64,000 nt of DNA from Bradyrhizobium sp. CB82 (GCF_029714405.1 NZ_CP121650.1:1741001-1805000), one strand, 5' to 3'. Positions 16,350 to 28,093 are shown, counted from the stretch's first letter. Numbers and translations are program-made. The notes: generated by a model not told the origin, from the sequence alone.

Positions 16350-16395
16350 TCCCCATGCGGCTGATCGTACTTAATCTCACCACGCTTTAATGAAC

Positions 16396-18159
16396 TCAGC
16401 GTACTTCGCTCGGCTCCGCCCGGGCCGGTGCACTGATGCCGCCGAGCACGTGGATATCGCCGTCCGGGACCAGCCTGACGTTGCGGGTGTGAAAGGCCTC
16501 CAGCGTCGAGCGGTGGCCGATCGACACGATGGTGGTCGACGGCAGCTTCTCTTCCATGAGGCGGTAGAGCAGGGCCTCCGACGGCTCGTCGAGCGAGGCG
16601 GTCGCCTCGTCGAGAAACAGGTAATCGGGCGCATGCAGCAGCGCCCGCGCAACGCCCAGGCGCTGCTGCTCGCCGAGCGACAGCGTCCTGTTCCAGTGCG
16701 CTTCCTCGTCGAGCTGCTCGGCAAGTCTCGGCATGCCGACCGTTCTCAGCGCCTCCCGGATCTTGTCGGGCGCGATCGTGCCATGCTCGGCCGGGTAGAT
16801 CACGGCGTCGCCGAGCGGGCCAATCGGGAAATACGGCCGCTGTGGCAGCATCATCAGGCTGGATTTCCCGGGGATGGCGATCTTGCCGGTGCCGAACGGC
16901 CAGATCCCGGCGATGGCGCGGAACAGCGTCGACTTGCCCGAGCCCGACGGGCCGGTCACCAACACGCGCTCGGGGTGCTGGATCGCAAAGGCGTTGGCTG
17001 CGACCAGCGGCTTGCCGTTGGGCAGTTTCACCAGCAGCTGCTCGAGAGCGATGGCCTCGCTGCCTGCGGACGGCGTGAAGCCGATGGTCGGCTCGTGCGT
17101 GGGGAGATTGGCGGCCGAGCTGACCGACATCTCGAAACCGTCGAGACGGGCGACCACTGCGCGCCATTCGGCGAGCGTCCGGTAGGCGGTGACGAAGAAG
17201 GATAGCGCCTCCTGCACGCTGCCGAATGCCGAGCCGGTCTGCATCATGTCGCCAAGCTGAATCCTCTTGGCGAAGAAAGCGGGCGCCACCATCACATAGG
17301 GAAAGACCACCGCCGCCTGCTGATAGCTCGCCGTGAATGCGGTGAGACGCTTGGTCCGACTCATGATCGCGTACCAGTTGGCGATGACGAAACCGAAGCG
17401 GTGCAACAGCCGCCCTCGCTCGGCGCCTTCACCCCTCAGGAGTGCGATCTGTTCGGAATTTTCCCGCACCCGGACCAGGTTGAAGCGGAAATCGGCTTCA
17501 AAGCGCTGCTGCTCGAAATTGAGATTGACGAGCGGTACGCCGATCCAGTGCGTCAATGCCGTACCCAGGATCGCGTAAACCAGCGCACTCCACACCAGAA
17601 AGCCGGGGATGACGATATCGGTGCCGGAAATGTGCAGGGGCGCCTTGTCAGACAGACCCCACAGGATGACGATGAACGACGCCAGCGTCACGATCGATGA
17701 GAGCAGACCCAGTCCGATCGTCAGCGTTTGCTCGACGAAGTTCTTGACGTCCTCAGTGATGCGCTGGTCCGGATTGTCGGCGGCATCGCCCGTGAGCTGC
17801 ATGCGGTAATGCGTGGCGCTGTCGAGCCATTCGCCGAGATAGTGCCGCGTCAGCCATTGTCGCCAGCGGATCTGCAGCCACTGGTTCAAATAGAGCTTGT
17901 AGACGGCCAGTGCGACGAAAGTGAAAGCGAGGCCAAGGAAGATCCAGATCTCGCGAACGAACTGATCCAGATCATATGCCTGGAGGGCACTGTAGAACCG
18001 GTTCTGCCACTGATTGACGAGGACATTGATCGCGACCAGCGCCAGCTCCATCGCGATGACGACGGCAAGCAGGCCGCAGCCGGCCCATTTGTCCTCCGAT
18101 CGGAAATAGGGGCTGGCGATTCGCCAAACGATCGCGAGCGTCGCGCGGATGTTCTTCAC
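16396..18159 (-). CDS. BacA/SbmA-like ABC transporter with fused ATPase (BclA type)
   Basis: This 587-residue protein fuses an SbmA/BacA-like membrane domain to an ABC ATPase. The N-terminal half has about six hydrophobic segments and the family pattern NQWQNRFYSALQAYD, WRQWLTRHYLGEWLDSATHY and NPDQRITEDVKNFVEQT. The C-terminal half has Walker A GPSGSGKST near residue 403, signature LSLGEQQRL, Walker B YLFLDEATAS and H-loop SIGHRS. In Bradyrhizobium, BclA of this architecture imports antimicrobial plant peptides and is needed for bacteroid differentiation; other members act as vitamin B12 or unknown transporters. GTG 18159 follows AGGAG; a TTG at 18201 would add 14 residues. Confidence 0.87.
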   Translation of the reverse strand: MKNIRATLAIVWRIASPYFRSEDKWAGCGLLAVVIAMELALVAINVLVNQWQNRFYSALQAYDLDQFVREIWIFLGLAFTFVALAVYKLYLNQWLQIRWRQWLTRHYLGEWLDSATHYRMQLTGDAADNPDQRITEDVKNFVEQTLTIGLGLLSSIVTLASFIVILWGLSDKAPLHISGTDIVIPGFLVWSALVYAILGTALTHWIGVPLVNLNFEQQRFEADFRFNLVRVRENSEQIALLRGEGAERGRLLHRFGFVIANWYAIMSRTKRLTAFTASYQQAAVVFPYVMVAPAFFAKRIQLGDMMQTGSAFGSVQEALSFFVTAYRTLAEWRAVVARLDGFEMSVSSAANLPTHEPTIGFTPSAGSEAIALEQLLVKLPNGKPLVAANAFAIQHPERVLVTGPSGSGKSTLFRAIAGIWPFGTGKIAIPGKSSLMMLPQRPYFPIGPLGDAVIYPAEHGTIAPDKIREALRTVGMPRLAEQLDEEAHWNRTLSLGEQQRLGVARALLHAPDYLFLDEATASLDEPSEALLYRLMEEKLPSTTIVSIGHRSTLEAFHTRNVRLVPDGDIHVLGGISAPARAEPSEVR

Positions 18160-18454
18160 AGATAGGGGTCTCCTGCGGGTAGGCGCAAACGCCTGATGCA
18201 ATGCCGCAAATAAGCGCGCTTAGACTAAAGTTGCAAATCCGGCGATTTGCGTTGTCCGGGCCGGCAACCCTAGCATGGGCACAACGGCCGCGGGGTGGGG
18301 GCCGCCGGGACTTCGCGAGCTTGTGAGCGGATGGGAACCTCCGCAATTCGCGACATGACCGTTTCAGGACCAAAGCTTATCGCGCCCCACGTCAAGCAGG
18401 TTCGGCTGTCCACGCTGGCCGCCCTGCCGCACCAACGCGTGGGGGAGGACGAGC
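18160..18454. promoter_or_regulatory. Divergent promoter region, ABC transporter/permease
   Basis: This 295-bp region separates the ABC gene from the permease gene. It should contain both promoters. No palindromic operator or ORF stood out; a GGCCGC/GCGGGG-rich segment near 18284-18310 could form a weak hairpin. Confidence 0.4.
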
Positions 18455-20119
<1,665 letters not shown>

Positions 20120-20141
20120 CCTCGCGCATCGCAGCGTCACG

Positions 20142-20177
20142 AAATCCCCGCGGGAAGAGTCCCGCGGGGATTTGCTT
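20142..20177 (+). terminator. Rho-independent terminator of the permease gene
   Basis: AAATCCCCGCGGGA pairs with TCCCGCGGGGATTT around AGAG, 22 bp after the stop codon. It is a strong, perfect 14-bp stem, though the following T-run is short. Confidence 0.85.
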
Positions 20178-20229
20178 GAACGGCGAACCTTCTCAACGCC
20201 GTCTCCGTCTTATAGAAGGTGCGGCGGTT

Positions 20230-20330
20230 CTAAAGCGCGATGAGATTGGGATGAATCGTCGTCGCGCTTTAGGTTGTTGTTATGATCTTTTCGGAAAACC
20301 GCTTCGCACTTTTCCGGATCATGCTCTAGA
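20230..20330 (+). repeat. ~100-bp interspersed repeat, copy 1
   Basis: The element runs from CTAAAGCGCGATGAG to ATGCTCTAGA and contains two internal inverted repeats: AAAGCGCGATGA/TCGTCGCGCTTT and TCGGAAAACCGC...TTTTCCGGATCATG. A second copy lies at 22804-22907 in opposite orientation, about 85% similar by eye. Both copies sit within 15-20 bp of a gene start. Confidence 0.82.
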
Positions 20331-20345
20331 CGGTCGAGAGGTCTC

Positions 20346-20744
20346 ATGGTTTCGGTCAAGCGGATGGTGTGCGCGGCTGCCGCGGTGGTGCTGATGGCAG
20401 GCGCGGCCCATGCCGAGGACGGCTTTCCCTTCGGGACCGAGATGACGCTCGAAGCCTTGCCGCAGCCCGGCTCGAAGCGCATTCCCAACATCGAGATCGG
20501 CGACAATGGCGAGGTGGTGCTGGAGCTCTGGTGCAAGGGCGGCAAGGGCCAGTTCTCGGTTGCCGGCAACACCGTCATCTTCGTTCCCGGCCAGATCCAG
20601 GACCGTTCCTGCCCGCCCGCCAAGGCGCAGGCCGATGACGACCTCGTCGCGGCGCTGAGCAGCGTCGAGACCTGGAAGCGCCAGGGCGACTCCCTCACGC
20701 TGATCGGTCCCAAACCGCTGCGCTTCCGGACGAACGGGAATTAA
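20346..20744 (+). CDS. Small periplasmic protein, META/HslJ-like
   Basis: The 132-residue precursor starts MVSVKRMVCAAAAVVLMAGA with cleavage after AHA. The mature part has the ordered beta-rich pattern of META-domain proteins: MTLEALPQPGSKRIPNIEIG, a central CPPAKAQADDDLVAALSSVETWKRQGDSLTLIG and a terminal PKPLRFRTNGN. HslJ-type META proteins are linked to heat and antibiotic stress in enteric bacteria; the function here is unproven. The start is only 16 bp from the repeat copy, so promoter elements must lie in or beyond the repeat. Confidence 0.68.
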   Translation: MVSVKRMVCAAAAVVLMAGAAHAEDGFPFGTEMTLEALPQPGSKRIPNIEIGDNGEVVLELWCKGGKGQFSVAGNTVIFVPGQIQDRSCPPAKAQADDDLVAALSSVETWKRQGDSLTLIGPKPLRFRTNGN

Positions 20745-20784
20745 GCTTCGCGGCAGCCGGTGCGGCGGCGCCCTCCTTGGGCGG

Positions 20785-21483
20785 TTACGGCGTCGCGATC
20801 AACCCGTTGGCGGTGGCCACGATCCAGCGGCTGCCCCACCGCACGATGGAGTCTATGCGCCCGAGTCCGGGAACAGTGTCGCCGCGTGCGGCCATCCGAA
20901 TTCCGTCGGGGCCGTCGAGAACGGCAGTTCCGTCCCGAACGTCAACAACCGTCCATCCGGGAATGGTTGTCGGTCGCGTCTCCGGTGCTGGCGCCAGAGG
21001 TTGCCGCATGACGGCTGCCGGCGAGGGGAGGCTCGTGTTCGCCTGAGAGGCTAAGCCAGTCGGCAGGCGGGCGGGCGATGTAGCGGACGGCTTGGGAACG
21101 CTTCCTACAAAGGCGGGGGCCGCTGTTTGCAGATCCGAGTGAGATGCGGTCTTTCGAGCGCCCTCGACCTTGCCACCGGATCTCGTTTCAGAAGGCTGCG
21201 ATGAAGCCGTTTGTTTCTGGATCACTGGACGGAGGCTGATCATGCTTGCGAGTTCAGGCCAATTCACGCCTCCCGCCCATCCCAGTCCAAAGCTTGCCGT
21301 CAGCGCAATCGTGGACAGCAGAAAGTTGCGCACTCGAACGCCATGCGGGTCCCGTAGCACCAGCACCTCTTCGCGATCGTGGCTCAAGAGATCCCGCAGC
21401 CTGGCCGGCTGCCTCGGCAACTGGCCGCCAGCCACATTCCCCAACCAGATGTTTTCAAGGGTACTCGGCTCGTGGTCTTGCAT
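20785..21483 (-). CDS. Membrane-anchored hypothetical with PilP/GspC-like C-terminus
   Basis: The family is not firmly recognised. The 232-residue product (ATG 21483, MQDHEPSTLENIWLGN) has a cytoplasmic N-terminus, one transmembrane helix (FLLSTIALTASFGLGWAGGV, about residues 55-75), a long Ser/Pro/Ala-rich linker and a compact C-terminal beta domain, PGWTVVDVRDGTAVLDGPDG...GDTVPGLGRIDSIVRWG. That last part resembles the HR domain of type II secretion GspC and type IV pilus PilP, which contacts secretins. No secretion genes adjoin. GTG at 21495 is an alternative start. Confidence 0.66.
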   Translation of the reverse strand: MQDHEPSTLENIWLGNVAGGQLPRQPARLRDLLSHDREEVLVLRDPHGVRVRNFLLSTIALTASFGLGWAGGVNWPELASMISLRPVIQKQTASSQPSETRSGGKVEGARKTASHSDLQTAAPAFVGSVPKPSATSPARLPTGLASQANTSLPSPAAVMRQPLAPAPETRPTTIPGWTVVDVRDGTAVLDGPDGIRMAARGDTVPGLGRIDSIVRWGSRWIVATANGLIATP

Positions 21484-21572
21484 GATGCGACCCACGTTCG
21501 GTTACCCGATGATGGCCGCTTAAACTGAATCGAATCTTAACGATCAAGCAAAACGGCTGCGGCGGCGCCTGA

Positions 21573-22784
21573 CTATTTCCACACCGACTTGTCGGCGTCC
21601 CAGCGCTGGCCCTTCAACTCCTTCGCCAGCGCCTCGATCGCGCCGTTGTCGTCGGTCTGATCGCCCTCTTCATCGGTGCTCGTTTCATCCGACAGATTGA
21701 GCTTGGCGCCGGTGCTCTCGTCGGCCGTGGTGATCGCGGGGCTGCCGACCCAAAGCAGGAGACGGTCGCTGTTGCCGGGCCTGTCGGCCGAGACGAGGCC
21801 AGCGATTTCGATCGTGTCGGTGAGCTCGAGTGCCGGGAAATCCTGGTTCGGCCGCTTCAACAGGACCTTGAGCTTGCCGGTGACGGGGTTGAAGCTTTGC
21901 GAGACGGGTTTTGCCGCCAGCGTCCGCGCCAGTACGTTCGCGACGGTGCCGGCGAGCCGGTCCCGGCCAATCTTGTCGCCGTCGCGCCAGTCGGCGGCGG
22001 AGAGGCGGATTGTGCGGTCCATCTCCATCATACCGGCGGTCCAGCCCGCCGCGGTGACGCCCGGCATCGCCTTGAATTTGGCGAGCAGCGCGCTCGCCCG
22101 CTCCGGGTCGACCGACATGTTGATGGTCTGCTCCCCGGCGCGCAGCGCGTCGCAGCCGACCGACAGGCTGGCCAGCGTCACCTCGACATCCTGACCCTTC
22201 AGGCTCTTCAGGAAATCGGTCGCCGCCTCTAACTTCACCTTGACCGCGATCGCCTCCGGCGAGACTTCCGTGAAGTCCTTCGGCTGCGGCGTGATGCCGT
22301 CGTCCGAGGTCTGGTTGTCCAGAAACTCCTTCTCGCTGAGATCGGAATTGTCGGGGGAGGCGACCACGGTCACGTTGCCGCCGATCGAGATCTGGCCGCG
22401 GAACTCGAAGGTGTCGCTGGTCTGCTTGCGCGTCAGCTTGACGGTGACCGGCGCCTTGCCGCCGAGGCTCTGCGTCGTGCCCGTCATCAGCTGGCCGGCG
22501 ACCGTGAGATTGACGACGAAGCGGTCCTTGCGGTCAGAATTCTTCGCGGCGGGATAGCAGACGTCGAGCACGGCCGAGGTGACCGTCTTGCCCTGGCGGG
22601 TCTCCTTCAGGATGACGTCCGCATTGCCGTCCATCAGCCCGTCGATCGAGGTGAAATAGCGCGTCTCGGTTCCGCCGGGCGCCGTGGCCTTCGGCGACAG
22701 CTTCATCTGGGCGGACGCGACGTCAGGCGCAACCGCAACCAAAACCGCCAAAAAGCCTATCGAGCAGAACGAAAGCGCGCGCAT
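21573..22784 (-). CDS. Exported hypothetical protein, ~400 residues
   Basis: I do not recognise the family. The 403-residue precursor has a clear signal peptide (MRALSFCSIGFLAVLVAVAP, cleavage after ASA) and a mature beta-rich body with no membrane helix. Cys pairs (VCYPAAKN and SVGCDALR) may form a disulfide. The tail is acidic (STDEEGDQTDD) and ends DADKSVWK. The frame is open another 25 codons upstream, but that part is repeat copy 2 sequence, so ATG 22784 is preferred. It is convergent with nothing and divergent from groEL's terminator. Confidence 0.7.
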   Translation of the reverse strand: MRALSFCSIGFLAVLVAVAPDVASAQMKLSPKATAPGGTETRYFTSIDGLMDGNADVILKETRQGKTVTSAVLDVCYPAAKNSDRKDRFVVNLTVAGQLMTGTTQSLGGKAPVTVKLTRKQTSDTFEFRGQISIGGNVTVVASPDNSDLSEKEFLDNQTSDDGITPQPKDFTEVSPEAIAVKVKLEAATDFLKSLKGQDVEVTLASLSVGCDALRAGEQTINMSVDPERASALLAKFKAMPGVTAAGWTAGMMEMDRTIRLSAADWRDGDKIGRDRLAGTVANVLARTLAAKPVSQSFNPVTGKLKVLLKRPNQDFPALELTDTIEIAGLVSADRPGNSDRLLLWVGSPAITTADESTGAKLNLSDETSTDEEGDQTDDNGAIEALAKELKGQRWDADKSVWK

Positions 22785-22803
22785 CGACGAAATCCTCAGA
22801 GAT

Positions 22804-22907
22804 GGAGCATGATCCGGAACAGCGTGAAGCGGATTTCCGGAAAGATCATGCTCGAACAATAGCCTGAAGCGCGATGACGATTCATCCCCAGCTCATCGCG
22901 CTCTAGA
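22804..22907 (-). repeat. ~100-bp interspersed repeat, copy 2 (inverted)
   Basis: Reverse-complement counterpart of the element at 20230-20330, running from GGAGCATGATCCGGAA to CATCGCGCTCTAGA. The internal paired arms are conserved while loops differ, as expected for an element under structural constraint. It lies 20 bp upstream of the exported hypothetical gene. Confidence 0.82.
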
Positions 22908-22985
22908 ATCGGCGCGCCACCGTAGTGGGTTTTGACCGGCGGTTGAATCGGAATGCGCAAGGCTTGGTCGGCAACGCCATGGTCC

Positions 22986-23017
22986 GCAAAAAAGAAGGCC
23001 GCCCGGAGGCGGCCTTC
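22986..23017 (-). terminator. Rho-independent terminator of groEL
   Basis: Read on the minus strand, GAAGGCCGCC pairs with GGCGGCCTTC around TCCG and is followed by TTTTTT. It lies 30 bp after the groEL stop codon. Confidence 0.9.
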
Positions 23018-23046
23018 GTGTGATTCTTGGGCTGGTCGCGACGGGC

Positions 23047-24816
<1,770 letters not shown>

Positions 24817-25113
24817 TTAGGCCAGGACACCCATGATGTCCGACTCCTTCATGATCAGGAGATCCTCATTGTCGATCTTGACCTCGGTGCCCGACCACTT
24901 GCCGAACAGCACGCGGTCGCCGACCTTGAGGTCGATCGGAATCAGCTTGCCCGCCTCGTCGCGGCCGCCCGGGCCGACGGCGACGATTTCGCCCTGGGAC
25001 GGCTTCTCCTTGGCGGTGTCGGGAATGATGATGCCGCCCTTGGTCTTTTCCTCGGCATCGATACGTTTGACCACGACACGGTCATGCAGCGGACGAAATT
25101 TGGACTTAGCCAT
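24817..25113 (-). CDS. groS: Co-chaperonin GroES (10 kDa)
   Basis: The 98-residue product starts [18 protein letters not shown] and contains the mobile loop [20 protein letters not shown] (residues 18-37), [14 protein letters not shown] and the [18 protein letters not shown] C-terminus ([14 protein letters not shown]). It caps GroEL in the folding cycle. A purine-rich AAAGGGAAA site precedes the ATG; the long open frame upstream crosses the CIRCE/promoter region and is not translated. Confidence 0.97.
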   Translation of the reverse strand: MAKSKFRPLHDRVVVKRIDAEEKTKGGIIIPDTAKEKPSQGEIVAVGPGGRDEAGKLIPIDLKVGDRVLFGKWSGTEVKIDNEDLLIMKESDIMGVLA

Positions 25114-25220
25114 GACGTTTCCCTTTGGAAGCTCGCTTCGGAAGCAGCGGAAGTAGGTGAGGGGCCTGCGCCCCCGTCCGACCTCTGTCAGGATCGAATG
25201 CCAGGATCGAACGGCGCGCT

Positions 25221-25247
25221 TTAGCAATCGGGCTTCCCGAGTGCTAA
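25221..25247 (-). promoter_or_regulatory. CIRCE operator (HrcA binding site)
   Basis: TTAGCAATC, nine bases, GAGTGCTAA matches the CIRCE consensus TTAGCACTC-N9-GAGTGCTAA with one mismatch. It lies about 110 bp upstream of groES and just after the predicted transcription start, so HrcA would block the groESL promoter and release it on heat stress. Confidence 0.94.
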
Positions 25248-25258
25248 TAGTGCGCCCG

Positions 25259-25287
25259 GAAATATGGCTTGGCCGCGATCCTGTCAA
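25259..25287 (-). promoter_or_regulatory. Sigma-70-type promoter of groESL
   Basis: On the minus strand TTGACA (25287-25282) is followed after exactly 17 bp by TATTTC (25264-25259). The expected start point near 25252 falls immediately before CIRCE, the canonical arrangement for HrcA-controlled chaperonin operons. No sigma-32 (RpoH) signature was recognised. Confidence 0.75.
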
Positions 25288-25458
25288 GCAAAGGTGGTTA
25301 AGCCATTGGTGAGACGGATATAGGATGTTGACGATCGAAACGAATTGGGGACGCTGGCGTATTCTACGACGTCATTGCCCCGACGGTGGTTTTGCGCTTG
25401 GCTGCAGGACGGTGTGGCCAGGCTCGTGTTTGGGGGGCGCTTTGCTCGGGGGAATGCC

Positions 25459-25980
25459 ATGATCAGTTCAGCTCACGCTGGGACGGTTGCCAAGCTGGGC
25501 GCCGCCGCGGCCTTGGCGCTGCTGCTGGGCGCATGTGGCGGCGGCATGAGCCTGCCGTCGTTCTCGTCGTCATCGCCGCCGCCCGAGGCCGAGCCCGGCA
25601 CCGGGCCGGAAATGCCGGCCTCGATCCGCGCCGACGAGATCGTCGGCCGCTGGGGCCTTGCCTCGTTCCAGAACCCGGCCGACCGCGCCCGTACCGAGGC
25701 CGCGGCCCGCGCGCAGTGCAAGAATCCCTATGTGATCGGCGCCGGCTCGAGCGGCGGCGTGATCATGCACCTGGCCGACCAGGCGACGCCGCAGGAACTG
25801 CGGCTGAAGGGCTCACCGAGCGGCAAGAACTATATCGGACCGCCCGGCGCGACCCCCGGCGAGCAGGACCGTGAGATCGTCTCCTTCGACGGCCGCGTCA
25901 TGGTCACCCGCTTCATCGACAAGGATGCCGCCACCCGCTACGGCAACATGGTCTACGTCCGCTGCGCGCCACGGGCGTAG
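25459..25980 (+). CDS. Putative lipoprotein, conserved hypothetical
   Basis: The 173-residue precursor (ATG 25459, MISSAHAGTVAKLGAAAALA) has a lipobox LLGAC near residue 25, followed by a Gly/Ser/Pro-rich tether. The mature domain begins near SIRADEIVGRWGLASFQN and resembles small lipocalin/AprI-like inhibitor folds (W-G-L-x-S), but I cannot assign a family. Two Cys (AQCKNP and VRCAPRA) may pair. Expected location is the outer membrane, periplasmic side. The frame is open for 38 codons upstream, without a plausible signal peptide. Confidence 0.74.
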   Translation: MISSAHAGTVAKLGAAAALALLLGACGGGMSLPSFSSSSPPPEAEPGTGPEMPASIRADEIVGRWGLASFQNPADRARTEAAARAQCKNPYVIGAGSSGGVIMHLADQATPQELRLKGSPSGKNYIGPPGATPGEQDREIVSFDGRVMVTRFIDKDAATRYGNMVYVRCAPRA

Positions 25981-25990
25981 TCTCTCCCTT

Positions 25991-26093
25991 CGTCATGCCC
26001 CGCGAAGGCGGGGCATCCAGTACGCCGCGGCTTCTCGACTCCAGCCTCGCCCTCTCTGGAATACTGGATCGCCCGGTCGAGCCGGGCGATGAC
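25991..26093. repeat. Interspersed palindromic repeat (CGTCATGCCCCGC type)
   Basis: CGTCATGCCCCGC...GCGGGGCATCCAGTA and ATACTGGATCGCCCGG...CCGGGCGATGACG form a two-part element: each half is a hairpin, and its outer ends CGTCAT/ATGACG also pair. This layout is typical of abundant intergenic repeats in Bradyrhizobium-like genomes. Confidence 0.75.
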
Positions 26094-26111
26094 GGCGGGG
26101 GTGGTTCCAAA

Positions 26112-26139
26112 CAAAACGCCGGCTCGGCCCGGCGTTTTG
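26112..26139. terminator. Bidirectional terminator between lipoprotein gene and cheZ
   Basis: CAAAACGCCGG pairs with CCGGCGTTTTG around CTCGGC. T-rich sequence follows in both directions (TTTTGCTTTT on plus, TTTTGTTTGG on minus), so it can serve both converging genes. Confidence 0.85.
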
Positions 26140-26161
26140 CTTTTCCGTAACTCCGGTCTGC

Positions 26162-26935
26162 TCAGTCGAACAGGGCGTCGATGTCGTCCTGCGAGGCGTG
26201 GCCGACGTCGCCGGCGAGCTTGGGCCCGTTGAGGAGCTTGGCGTCCTCGTCGCGAGTGTCGACGATCGGCGCCGCGTGGGCCTTGATGGCATCGACGCCG
26301 CCCCAGATCTCCATCATCGCATTGATGTGCTGCTCGATGAACTTCATCGTGCCCATCACCTTGCTGATGCGCTGGCCGGTCAGGTCCTGGAAGTTGCAGG
26401 CCTCGAAGATCGAGATGACGCGCTCCTGGATGTCGTCGGCGAGCTGCTTCTGCTGGTCCACCGAATCCACCTTGGAGAGCGCGCTGGCGGCCTGGTCGAT
26501 CGACTCGGCTGCTTCGAGGATTTGCTGGGTCGCCTGCTCGGTGCCGCCGACGACGGCGCCGAGCTCGCCATTGACCTTGGCCATTTCGCCACCGTCAAAG
26601 CTCTTGCCGTGCAGCGTCGCGATTTCGCGCTTGGTGCGGTTGATGGCGTCGTGAATGAGGTCGAGCTCGACCTTCAGCTTCTCGCACTGCTCGATCTGAG
26701 CGCGATAGGTTTCCAGCATCGCGCGGGTCTCAGCGACTTCCTGCGCCACGACGGCATCGCCCGGCGCCATCGATGCCTGCCCGGCGTGGCTGTTGCGCGC
26801 CATTTGCGCGCGGATCGCGCGCAGCTCGGCCATGATCTCGCTGTGCATCGGAGTAGCCTCGTCGATCATCTCGGGAATTGGCATCTCGCCGACGATAGCT
26901 TCCTCGACGCGAAAACGCTTGCGGTGAACAGCCAT
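26162..26935 (-). CDS. cheZ: CheZ-family chemotaxis phosphatase
   Basis: The 257-residue protein is mostly helical and contains the CheZ active-site signature QDLTGQRI at residues 183-190, where the Gln catalyses dephosphorylation of CheY-P. A long coiled-coil region precedes it (residues 60-110 and 130-180). The C-terminus SQDDIDALFD is a conserved acidic CheY-binding helix after a flexible linker. No other chemotaxis gene is adjacent. Alphaproteobacterial CheZ-like proteins are divergent from the enteric one, so the target response regulator is inferred. Confidence 0.83.
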   Translation of the reverse strand: MAVHRKRFRVEEAIVGEMPIPEMIDEATPMHSEIMAELRAIRAQMARNSHAGQASMAPGDAVVAQEVAETRAMLETYRAQIEQCEKLKVELDLIHDAINRTKREIATLHGKSFDGGEMAKVNGELGAVVGGTEQATQQILEAAESIDQAASALSKVDSVDQQKQLADDIQERVISIFEACNFQDLTGQRISKVMGTMKFIEQHINAMMEIWGGVDAIKAHAAPIVDTRDEDAKLLNGPKLAGDVGHASQDDIDALFD

Positions 26936-27215
26936 ATTGGAACTCCCCCCACCTCACTCATGCGGCCTTTGTAGACAGAAGGGATTTAACACGACGTTCA
27001 CGGCAGCAGCTGCTTTGCGATCGCTCGCGATGCGCATGTCCACCGCCGATTAACCATGCGTATCAGCTGTTCACCGAAAATAAACGCTAGCGGACAAAAG
27101 GCGCTGATGTTCGCGACGTGGTGAATCAAGACGCCGTTTCCGTTTACCAAACCAAACGGCTTTTGATCTTAAGTGAGCTTCATCGCCAGGGCACGTCAGT
27201 GCTGCGCCCGCCGCG

Positions 27216-28052
27216 ATGAACGCACCAGACGAAACAGTACAGAGTACGTCGATGTTCAAGAATATGTCTGTCGCGCTGCTCGGCAGCGCTTGCACCCTTG
27301 TCGCCGGGATCGACCGCGCCGCCGCCTTCGACCATACCGCGCCATCCGATCCGCCCGCCGTGCTTTATGCGCCGCAGGTTCAGCCGCAGCCGATGCGCGT
27401 CGCCTCCAATGCCAACATGGGCGGCGGCTTCATCGAATTTCTGTTCGGCGGCGAGGAGCGCGGCCAGCGCTATTATCCGCAGCAACAGCCGACGTATCAA
27501 CAGCAGCCGGCCTATTACGACCAGCGCCGTTTGCCGCCGATGGGCGAGCCGCGGATGCCGGGCGCGGTGCCGGAGCAGGAGGCAGCCGATCCGCGCTTGC
27601 GTCCGTTCGATCCGAAGTATGAAAAACAGCTCGTCGCTTACGAGGGCAAGGAAGGCGCCGGCACCATCGTCGTCGATACGCCCAACAAGTTCCTGTATCT
27701 CGTTGAGGGCAACGGCAAGGCGCTGCGCTACGGCATCGGCGTCGGCCGTCCCGGCTTCACCTGGTCGGGTGTGAAGGCGATCACGGCCAAGCGCGAATGG
27801 CCGGATTGGACGCCGCCGGCCGAAATGATCGCACGCCGTCCCGATCTGCCGCGGCACATGGAAGGCGGCCCTGAAAATCCGCTTGGCGCGCGCGCCATGT
27901 ATCTGGGCTCTTCGCTCTATCGCATCCATGGCTCAAACGAGCCCTGGACCATCGGCACTAACGTCTCCTCCGGTTGCATCCGGATGCGCAACGAGGACGT
28001 CATCGACCTCTACGGCCGCGTCAATGTCGGCACCAGGGTGGTGGTGATGTGA
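27216..28052 (+). CDS. L,D-transpeptidase (YkuD domain), periplasmic
   Basis: The 278-residue product has a hydrophobic signal region from MFKNMSVALLGSACTLVAG, a Gln/Pro/Tyr-rich linker (YYPQQQPTYQQQPAYYDQ) and a C-terminal YkuD domain. The catalytic signature HGSNEPWTIG...SSGCIRM near residues 235-254 supplies His and Cys. Such enzymes make 3-3 cross-links in peptidoglycan or attach lipoproteins or outer-membrane proteins to it, which is prominent in Hyphomicrobiales. Start alternatives are ATG 27216 and ATG 27252; the latter puts the signal peptide at the very N-terminus. No clear ribosome binding site distinguishes them. Confidence 0.9.
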   Translation: MNAPDETVQSTSMFKNMSVALLGSACTLVAGIDRAAAFDHTAPSDPPAVLYAPQVQPQPMRVASNANMGGGFIEFLFGGEERGQRYYPQQQPTYQQQPAYYDQRRLPPMGEPRMPGAVPEQEAADPRLRPFDPKYEKQLVAYEGKEGAGTIVVDTPNKFLYLVEGNGKALRYGIGVGRPGFTWSGVKAITAKREWPDWTPPAEMIARRPDLPRHMEGGPENPLGARAMYLGSSLYRIHGSNEPWTIGTNVSSGCIRMRNEDVIDLYGRVNVGTRVVVM

Positions 28053-28059
28053 TGGTTTT

Positions 28060-28093
28060 CTTCGCCTCTCCCCGCCTGCGGGGAGAGGCGAAG
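28060..28093. repeat. Perfect palindrome after the L,D-transpeptidase gene
   Basis: CTTCGCCTCTCCCCGC and its exact complement flank a 2-base loop, seven bases after the stop codon. It shares the CTCTCCCCGC core with the REP-like family at 16325. It may double as a terminator, although no T-run follows. Confidence 0.75.

Noticed and set aside
16225..16360. Possible CRISPR-like array of palindromes after the porin gene
   Set aside because: Only two different palindromes without regular spacers; these are REP-type elements.
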